Positions 54,131 to 61,396 of a DNA stretch of 64,000 nucleotides are shown one piece after another. Source of the stretch: Ichthyophis bannanicus. Its lineage: Eukaryota > Chordata > Amphibia > Gymnophiona > Ichthyophiidae. Under the pieces are notes generated by a model. It worked only from the letters and a program-made list of their open reading frames with translations, did no database searches and had not been told where the DNA came from. The stretch's first letter is position 1; every line of letters starts with the position of its first letter. The translations under genes were made by a program, and so were the position numbers. The DNA lies in contig CM066039.1 in assembly GCA_033557465.1 (NCBI GenBank), positions 398,183,440-398,247,439 of the forward strand. The letters are read 5' to 3'.

Positions 54131-56120
54131 CGTTCTGGGTAAGCAGGTCCGGTCTCAGCGGTAAGCAGATGGGAGGCTCCTGTGAGAGCTGCAGCAGCCG
54201 GGAGAACCACATCTGCCGTGGCCAGTGGGGCGCAATCAGGATGATGTGCGCCTTGTCGCTGATGATGCGCTGAATGGTGGCTGTCAGGAGGGGGGTCGGG
54301 GGGAAAGCGTAGGCCAGCTCCCCTTCCCCCCACGGCACTGCGAACGCATCGGAGGCCAACCTCCGGGAGGAGGGGTGTTTCGAGCAGAATAGGGGGCATC
54401 TGGAATTGGCTTCGGTGGCGAAGAGGTCGATCCGAGGACTCCCCCAACGTCGAAAGATGGACTGCGCCACTTCCTCGTGAAGTGTCCACTCGTGCGGTAG
54501 GAGTTGTCTGCTCAGCTTGTCCGCTAGTGTGTTCTGCTCCCCGGGCAGGTAAGTCGCTTGTAGCAGGCAGTTGTGTGCCAGGGCCAAAAACCATATCTCG
54601 AGAGCTTCCCTGCAGAGAGGGCGAGAGCCTGTGCCCCCTTGCTTGTTGAGGTAGAACATTGCCACCTGGTTGTCGGTTTGAATCAAGATTGACTTCCCCG
54701 CGAGGTGGGGCATGAAGGTCTGTAGTGCATACTTGACCGCCCGGAGCTCGAGCACATTGATGTGGAGGGATTGCTCTCTTCTGGACCAAGCTCCTTGAGT
54801 GCTGAGTTGCAGCAGGTGAGCTCCCCACCCAGTGGTGGAGGCGTCCGTGGTCAAGATGAGTTGGTAGCCGCCGGGCTGTAGGCTCTTGCCCGCGGAGAGA
54901 TTGGCAGGAGTCGTCCACCAGCGTAGGCTCTGGTTTACTTTTGCTGAAGAAGGTATGAGAGTGTTGAGTGGATGGGACAGTTGTTTCCAGTGCGTGTGCA
55001 GGTGCCACTGGAGAGTGCGCATGTGCAGTCTGGTGAGGGGCAGGACTGAGGTAGTCGCTGCCATGTGACCCAGGAGGCGTAGGATGTCGTGGGCCTTGGT
55101 ATGATTCGCGGCGGCTGTCTTCCTGGCTAGGTGGATGATAGTCTCCTGGCGGCTCTCGGGGAGGAAGGCCTCGGATGAGGTGGTGTCGATAACTGCCCCG
55201 ATGAACTCCGTGCGCTGTGTTGGATCCAATCGCGACTTGTTCTTGTTGAGTAAGAATCCCAGCTGGGCCAGCAGCGTTGTCGTCTTCTGGACTGCTGCAG
55301 TAAGTTCCGGAGCAGAGGGTGCAGATATCAGCCAGTCGTCCAGGTAGGGAAAGATGGCGAGCCCTTGTCTGCGAAGGTGCGCCGTGACCACGGCTACGCA
55401 CTTCGTGAAGACCCTGGGAGCAGGGGAGAGTCCGAAGGGCAGCACCCGGTACTGGTAGTGGACACCCATGGCTATGAATCTCAGGAATTTCCTGTGAGAG
55501 GAGTGGATAGGTACGTGAGAATACGCGTCCTGTAAGTCCAAGGTCGCCATCCAGTCCCCCGCTCTGATGAGGGGCAGGATGGAGTTCAGGGAATACATAC
55601 GGAACTTCTCCTTCACGAGGAAGTTGTTCAGCTTGCGTAGATCCAGGATGGGGCGAAGGCCCCCGGACTTCTTGCGAATAAGGAAGTACCGGGAGTAGAA
55701 CCCAGTGTTTAATTCTTTGGGGGGAACCCGTTCGATAGTCCGTGTCCTTATCAGTTGCTGAAGGAGCTCCGAGAGGTCGGCTTCCAGCTGCAAAGGAGGT
55801 TTGCTGGTGGGTTGCGAGCGCTGCCACGGTGGGGAAGAGAACCGCAAGCGGTAGCCCGCTTGAATGATCTGGAGGACCCACTGTTCCGTGGTGATCTCCC
55901 GCCAGGCGGACAGGAAGCTGGATAAGCGACCTCCCACCGGTGGGCTCGAGGGGACGTTCGGGTTCAGCAGGGGCGGATAGTCAGAAGGAGGATGGGTTCT
56001 TACCCGCCTGCTGAGGGTTCGCTTGTTTCTGTTTTCGGTCTCTTTGCGGTTGTCTCTGAAAAGACGATTTGCTGTAATTCTGTTTGAATTTTGGGGCCTG
56101 CCACTGTCTACTGGTCCCAT
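54066..56120 (-). CDS. DIRS reverse transcriptase-RNase H
   Basis: An intact frame of 684 codons. RT blocks: NTGFYSRYFLIRKKSGGLRP (about 145-165), TLDLQDAYSHVPI with the first Asp, LPFGLSPAPRVFTK, and FPYLDDWLIS (about 275) with the LDD active site. RNase H: LTTDASTTGWGAHL, NVLELRAVKYAL, QTDNQVAMFYLN and NTLADKLSR supply the D-E-D-D set (about 430-560). The end (RIDLFATEANSRCPLF, LAYAFPPTPLL, ILIAPHWPRQMWF) resembles the methyltransferase-like module described for DIRS elements. No lesion seen. The frame overlaps the recombinase frame by about 1.8 kb. Confidence 0.88.
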   Translation of the reverse strand: MGPVDSGRPQNSNRITANRLFRDNRKETENRNKRTLSRRVRTHPPSDYPPLLNPNVPSSPPVGGRLSSFLSAWREITTEQWVLQIIQAGYRLRFSSPPWQRSQPTSKPPLQLEADLSELLQQLIRTRTIERVPPKELNTGFYSRYFLIRKKSGGLRPILDLRKLNNFLVKEKFRMYSLNSILPLIRAGDWMATLDLQDAYSHVPIHSSHRKFLRFIAMGVHYQYRVLPFGLSPAPRVFTKCVAVVTAHLRRQGLAIFPYLDDWLISAPSAPELTAAVQKTTTLLAQLGFLLNKNKSRLDPTQRTEFIGAVIDTTSSEAFLPESRQETIIHLARKTAAANHTKAHDILRLLGHMAATTSVLPLTRLHMRTLQWHLHTHWKQLSHPLNTLIPSSAKVNQSLRWWTTPANLSAGKSLQPGGYQLILTTDASTTGWGAHLLQLSTQGAWSRREQSLHINVLELRAVKYALQTFMPHLAGKSILIQTDNQVAMFYLNKQGGTGSRPLCREALEIWFLALAHNCLLQATYLPGEQNTLADKLSRQLLPHEWTLHEEVAQSIFRRWGSPRIDLFATEANSRCPLFCSKHPSSRRLASDAFAVPWGEGELAYAFPPTPLLTATIQRIISDKAHIILIAPHWPRQMWFSRLLQLSQEPPICLPLRPDLLTQNDGKTWHPNLQTLALTAWRLKG

Positions 56121-58161
56121 AGTATCTTCGTGATGAGGAGAAGGGTTTGCGAAAATAGTTCCCTCTCTGTGACCAGGAAGGGCGTTCGAGTCCGTCCGCC
56201 GCTAACGTTTTGAGAGTGGTGCAGTCCTCTCTAAGGCCGTTCACAGTGTCAGCGACCTTGTCCCCGAACAGGGAGTCTCCGAGGCAGGGTGCATCCGCGA
56301 TCCTGTCGTGTGTGTTGTCAGACAGGCCGGAAAGCATGTAGCCAAGCCCATCGGCGAGCAGCGATGGCCGTGCCCGACGTCCGGATGGCCGTATCGACAT
56401 TGTCGAAGGCCGTGCTCATGAGGTGCGTAGAGCACTCGGCCAGTTCTTGGAGCGTGGCGGAGGTTGCGTGCTGGGATTGCTTAGGGAGCGTGAGTATCTG
56501 GCGCTTGAGTTCTGCTAGCAGGGCGTCTTGGAACAGCACGTGCTGGAACTGATGCGCCGAGATTTTGGCGTTCAGCATAGCTCCCTGGAATACCTTACGT
56601 CCTAGGTCGTCGAGGAGCTTGGGATCCCGACCTGGAGGGTGGGCAGCCTGTGTGCGTGAAGACTTAGTTCTCTTGAGCGCAGATGCTACCACTATGGACT
56701 GGTGGGGCAGCTGAGGCTTATCGAAGCCAGGTGCTGTCAGCAGGAGGTATTTGTTGTCCAGGCGTCGGGCGCAGGCATGACCCGTGGCAGGGACTGCCAC
56801 AGGGTGGACTGTTTGTCCTTGAGTTTCTGGTGGAGAGGAAGAGCCAGAGCCGGCTTGGGGCCATTGAGGTACTTCATGACCTCTGGATCCTTCTCCTCGG
56901 AGGCCTCCTCCTTGGTGAGGCCAAGCTTTGCGACCACTTTCTTTAAAAACTTTGGATAAGTGAGGTCCTCAGGTACCTGCGTCTGCATCTCCTGTTGCTC
57001 GTTGTGAGTGGATCTGGAAGCAGGGGAAGCAGGATGCTCCTCCTCCTCCGCACTCGCTCCGGAGTCGGGTCCCAGCAGAGGGGAAGGGCTCCGTTCCCTG
57101 GTAGGAGAGCCTGGAGTAGGGGATCTGTTCCCGTGTTCCGGGGAGATTTGTACATCCAAAGGGGCTGCAGCTGCCTTCTCCTGGCCTGGAGGGGCGGTCT
57201 GCTGCACCAGGCGAGTTAGTAGCTGTAGAATAGCCTCTGAGGTAGTGGATCTTGTGGAGTTGCTGCTTCTATGTCCCCTGCTGGCACTGGATTGTCTGCT
57301 GTCTCTGCGGCTGGACCTGTCATCAGTGCTGTCACTGCCGGATCGGGAGCGGCGGTCCTTCCTGCGTCTTTTGCTGCTAGTGTGACTCCTGCCGCTGTCT
57401 CCGCGCCGACGGGGGGACTCCCGGCTGTCGGCGCGGCGTTTGTGATGTCTGCTATGCCTGTTCCGCCCTCCGTGCTGATGGCCCTCGGCGCGGTGTCTGT
57501 CGGCACGGGAAACATCAGAAGAGGCAGCCCTTTGATCGCCGGCCTGGGAGGAGGAGGAGCGGCGCTGGAGAGGCAGATCGACGTCAGCGATGGTGCTTGA
57601 CCCGCTCTGGCCAATCGGGTTAGAGGGGGAATCCCGGTGGGCGGAGACAGGCGGGGCCACGTGGGCGGCGCCATCTTGCCCGAGGTTGCCTGAGCCGCGT
57701 GGTTGATGGCGATCAGTGGGAGAATTAGCGGAGGAGGGCAGGCTTTCTGGCGGCAGCACAGGGACGCTGGAACTGCAGGAAGGCAGATCGCTGGAGCCGC
57801 TGGCGGAGGGGGGGCTTCCCCGAAGCACCGCAGGGGCCGAAGTAGAAGGCACAGAGGTTCCCAAAGAGGGAGGAGCAGCAGAGCCTTTGGCCGCCCGGAG
57901 AGAGGTCTTTGCAGGGGCTTTCCCCTTTGAGGACTTACTGCGTTCCGGTGCTCTGGAGTGGGGAGCTTGCTCCGGTGCCGTTAGAAGGTCCTTCAATGAG
58001 TAGTCCCTAAGCTTCTGGGCTCGGGGGGACATCCGGGCACAGCAGAGGCAATCTTGCACGTTGTGGGACGCCCCGAGGCATCTGAGGCAGTTCTGGTGAG
58101 TATCTGCTATGTTCATCTTCCGCTTGCACAGCGGGCAGTTTTTAAATCCAGGTTTGGGCAT
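55981..58161 (-). pseudogene. DIRS gag-like protein, two frameshifts
   Basis: Starts at the ATG at 58161. Residues 9-45 hold a cysteine/histidine cluster (CPLCKRK, CLRCLGASH, CLCCARM) that looks like a zinc module. Residues about 200-330 form an Arg/Ser-rich tract (RRKDRRSRSGSDSTDDRSSR). The frame then reaches DLTYPKFLKKVVAKLGLT. It shifts near 56770 (RLDNKYLLLTAPGFDKPQLP, frame 56318-56800) and again near 56330 (DNTHDRIADAPCLGDSLFGD, frame 55981-56400), ending in a basic Gln-rich tail. The predicted whole is about 700 residues. The middle part (LFGDKVADTVN) is the gag-like core seen in DIRS relatives. Confidence 0.75.
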
Positions 58162-58295
58162 GATGTTTTGCCCGAGGTAGATGAGAGCTGGAAAATCCGT
58201 CTGGAGGCGAAGGCGGAAGAATTGAAACTGGTGGAGCTAGGGGCAGACCGGGGAGGTGGGACCACCTCACACATGCTCAGAAATATGAGCTAGAG
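58162..58295 (-). promoter_or_regulatory. DIRS 5' leader and terminal repeat, proximal part
   Basis: Holds the inverted counterpart of 49890-49965 (CTAGCTCCACCAG, GGTGGGACCACCTCACACATG). In DIRS elements the 5' terminal repeat supplies promoter activity; no TATA box stands out here. The HAL1-like insertion at 58296 separates it from the outer repeat at 61308-61396. Confidence 0.45.
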
Positions 58296-58457
58296 GGGGG
58301 CGGAGCCTGATGTCCAGCGGGTAGGGGGGCGGAGCCTGATGTCCAGCGGGTAGGACGCTTTGCGTTGAAGCTCCCGAGAGGCCTACTCAGAATCCTGACT
58401 TAATACCTATATAAATTTACTATTTTGCTCCGAGCTGACCGGGGCACCTCGGGGGGG

Positions 58458-59306
58458 ATGGCGGCCCACAAACCAGCGCGCTTGGACTTCGGGTCTCCTT
58501 CTTCTTCTCACGGCAAACGCTCCAAAACGGAGGTATCCTCCCCGCAGAAGATGGTTCCATTTCGTGAAAACCCCGCAATGCACCTGGAGATTTTGGAGGA
58601 AATCCACGGCGTGAAGGAATTGGTGCAGTCTAATGGAGAAGCGCTTCGAGCCATGCGAGAAGACTTTGGAGTGCTCCAAGACCGACTTGAAGGTCTTTCA
58701 TTACGGCAGGACAATATGGCGGGGGTCCTCGACTCGCACGAGGTGCGCTTGGGCAAACTGGACGAGGCTGAGCGCCAGATACAGAATCTTCAAAAGGAGT
58801 TGGAAGATAGCAATAATCGCGCCCGTCGCAACAATGTGAGGCTCCTTGGAATGCCGGAGGGAGTGGAAGCAGGAGATATAAGAGAATTCTTGCTCAAAAC
58901 TCTTCCCTCCTTGCTGAAGATTACTTTTCACAGAGAATTGGAAATCGATCGAGCACACCGTGTTCCTGCCCGCATGGCGCTCAACCGCACGACCCCTCGG
59001 CCTATTATCTTTAGCTTGCTACGATATCAACAAGTGGAACAAATTTTACATGCTGCCCGAGCGAATCATCATTTGGAATATGAAGGTCGTAAGGTCTCCT
59101 TCTTTCCTGATTTGGCAAAGCCTACCGTTGACCGTCGGAAGAAACTCCTTGCTCTTCGCCCTCGACTTCAACTGCTACAGGCTCGCTTTGGCCTGTTGTA
59201 TCCAGCGAAGCTCCGAGTGACTCTCCATAACCAGACCAGGACGTTCGAGGATCCTGATCTCTTATCAACATTTTTGGACTCCAAAGAAGCAGAACAGATG
59301 CGCTAA
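58458..59306 (+). CDS. L1 ORF1 protein, copy 3
   Basis: An intact 282-codon frame from the ATG at 58458; upstream in-frame codons contain no ATG. The domain order is the same as in the other copies: a basic/Ser-rich N-terminus, the coiled coil (LQDRLEGLSLRQ, RQIQNLQKELEDSNN), an RRM-like start at RRNNVRLLGMPEG and the C-terminal YPAKLRVTLHNQTRTFED. Of the 11 hand-counted differences from copy 2, most are conservative (V/I, K/R, F/Y). The flanking DIRS element is otherwise transcribed in the opposite direction. Confidence 0.85.
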   Translation: MAAHKPARLDFGSPSSSHGKRSKTEVSSPQKMVPFRENPAMHLEILEEIHGVKELVQSNGEALRAMREDFGVLQDRLEGLSLRQDNMAGVLDSHEVRLGKLDEAERQIQNLQKELEDSNNRARRNNVRLLGMPEGVEAGDIREFLLKTLPSLLKITFHRELEIDRAHRVPARMALNRTTPRPIIFSLLRYQQVEQILHAARANHHLEYEGRKVSFFPDLAKPTVDRRKKLLALRPRLQLLQARFGLLYPAKLRVTLHNQTRTFEDPDLLSTFLDSKEAEQMR

Positions 59307-59749
59307 TCCCAAATTTTGGACTCTTATCTGCCGGCTCTGTCCGCCATTTTGAAGGGCCCGATGCGGTGATCATAGCCCAACACAGAAATAGCCTGGACTT
59401 TCTTTCTTTCTCTGTATGACTTTTGTCTTTGGTCTCCTATCCCTTCATGATGTGTGCCTCGGTCGGATTCGGAGCACGCACAGCCCTACAGGTTATATGT
59501 TTTTTCAATTCCGGCCTTCTCTGGGGTTTCTCCCCGCAGACACATGGTCGCCAGTAATTTTGGGGTTTTGCTTCTCCTCTACCGTACTGTGGTTATCTTT
59601 GTTAATGTGGGGCGCTTCATTGTATTATATTAGCTTATTTTCCTATGTCATGTGTACAGCCAGATACAGTCAGTTTGAGGGACACAGTAAAATTATGTGT
59701 GCTATCATGCTCAGAATTTTAACTTTTCTGAATGGCCTCATGTACAATC

Positions 59750-60395
59750 TTATTATTCATCGTACAAGGCATTGCTGGTCCACTCAGCAGAAGAAAAAAT
59801 CCTTAGCTATCTTAGCCACGAGCACGTTGATTAGGTGTTTCTTCAGGAAACGCATTACACTCTGCTGAAACACTGAAACTCAATGCTAGGCCTCACATGG
59901 TTGCTGCCTACTCTCCCACCGTTTTCAAATGGTACGGGATAGTCATTCTGGTCAAGAAGTTTTTGCACGCTACTGTACCTGATATTAGCGCTGACATGGA
60001 GGGTAGATGGGCCCGTGTACACCTTGAGGTTGGAGATAGTGAATTCACGTGTATTTGCACTATGTCCCGAATGTGGACAACCCTGCTCACTATGCAAGTT
60101 TTGCGCAGTTGGCCTCGGCCTCCGCTAATGCTCCATTAATACTTGATGGCGATTTTATTCAAGTGCTCCCTCAATCTTTTCTTCTCAAACAAGGTGTTTG
60201 TTGGTTGGAAGCTTCAGTACCGAGCAGACCTGTGTGGCTAGATATAGTAGCGGGCCTTTGCTCACCGATTCCTTTTATCTTACTCCCTGGTATGACTCTC
60301 CCATTAGACTCCCACTATCCACCACTGTTTTTCGACTCCCGCCATCGGCACTCTCTGCATAAGATTGATTGGAAACTTCTGATCTCTCGGTAGTT
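59750..60395 (+). pseudogene. L1 ORF2 EN remnant fused to C-terminal part
   Basis: EN codons are scattered over frames (VFLQETHYT equivalent near 59840, AAYSPTVFKWYGIVILVKK, EVGDSEFTCIC) with several stops. At 60145-60165 DGDFIQVL runs into PQSFLLKQGVCWLEASVPSR, a post-RT region. A second, smaller deletion near 60330 (DSRHRHSLHKIDWK) distinguishes it from copy 2, which retains about 100 bp more there. No RT sequence anywhere. Confidence 0.7.
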
Positions 60396-61396
60396 TACCG
60401 GGTGTAGCATCCAATTTTACTAAACCTTATGTAATGCTATCACTAGAGATACCTCTATAGCGCAGAAAGTATGGGAGAGAGAATTGCATGTGACTTTAAC
60501 CTTGGAGCAATGGAGCCTTATCTGGAGCAGAGGGACACGGGTTTCTGACCCGCCTCACTCACTCAGACCCTCTTCTTTCCAGCCCACCGGTGTTTTTACA
60601 CTCCTCACAGTTTAGACATATGGAACACTACTCAGGGTAATGGTTGCTGGACACGTCCTGTGGCCATTGGTTTATTACTTCATTTCATGTTATGCATGAA
60701 TATCCCGCACTACAGTATAACTGGCGTCGGGTCTGGGGTCGTATTTAGTCTATATTGCACTCTCAGGAGTCCCTTTCTCGGAGGATAGTGGGACTTCGCC
60801 CAGTTGCGGGGATCCCCTCTCTCCCAAGAAATGGCTTATCTCCTTTTGAACTTTATGCTTGGCATTGCTGTTTTCTCTCATTGAGTAATACTGGGAAATT
60901 AGTTCCCATCTGAGCTTCAATGAATGGTGGAATCATGCCTGTCTCTACAGTAAAAGTGAACAAATACTTCGTCTGTGTGTTCCCTCCGTTCAGACTCCTT
61001 CTTATTGGTCTTAATGGAAGATGTTTAATGAATATGTACATTTTGCTAAATGCTCTCATCTGACTGTCTAACTTTGTATATATCTCTGTCTCATGATCAT
61101 GCTGTATTGTGGATATTTTTTTTGATTGTTTGATGTATAATCACTGTTAACTGGAAGCGCTCACACGCTGATACAAACGGGTAGAGAAGAAGCACCGGGG
61201 TGGGGGGTAATGGGTTTACTTTTCCTTATTGTATACTTGTTTTGTATCTTTTGGTGTGTTGTTTCTTTGTTTGTTGCAAAATGAAAATAAAAGTTTCAAA
61301 AAAAAAAGAAATATGAGCTAGAGAGCACTTCCGTCCCGGCGCCGTCGGATGATGTCACCAGGTGTGGCTGACACATCCTGCTTGTCCTAGGAGAAC

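Larger units (their letters stand above)
58296..61307 (+). mobile_element. RT-less L1-derived (HAL1-like) element, copy 3
   Basis: GAAATATGAGCTAGAG at 58280-58295 recurs at 61308-61323, a 16-bp duplication. The body starts with two head-to-tail copies of GGGGCGGAGCCTGATGTCC plus AGCGGGTA (58298 and 58326), then matches copies 1 and 2. It has an intact ORF1 and a decayed EN. The junction GGCGATTTTATTCAAGTGC, TCCCTCAATCTTTTC is identical in position to that of copy 2. The tail has AAAATAAAAGTTTC and poly-A. Confidence 0.9.
49791..61396 (-). mobile_element. Complete DIRS-type tyrosine-recombinase retrotransposon
   Basis: Coding is on the minus strand: gag-like (58161-55981), RT/RNase H (56120-54066) and tyrosine recombinase (to 53077 and 50538). 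Terminal repeats at 49791-49950 and 61325-61396 (plus 58250-58295 before the inserted L1) are inverted. At 50033-50135 an internal complementary region carries the complements of both outer ends joined at CTCTGTTTTCTCCTAGG, the diagnostic DIRS arrangement. There is no target duplication, but AGAA is shared by both ends and the target. Subtracting the hAT and HAL1-like inserts leaves about 6.0 kb. Confidence 0.9.

Noticed and set aside
54130..55881. N-terminal 600 residues of the 934-codon frame as a separate protein
   Set aside because: It is out of frame with clear RT/RNase H codons on the same strand and has no recognisable domain. Kept only as a finding about overlap.
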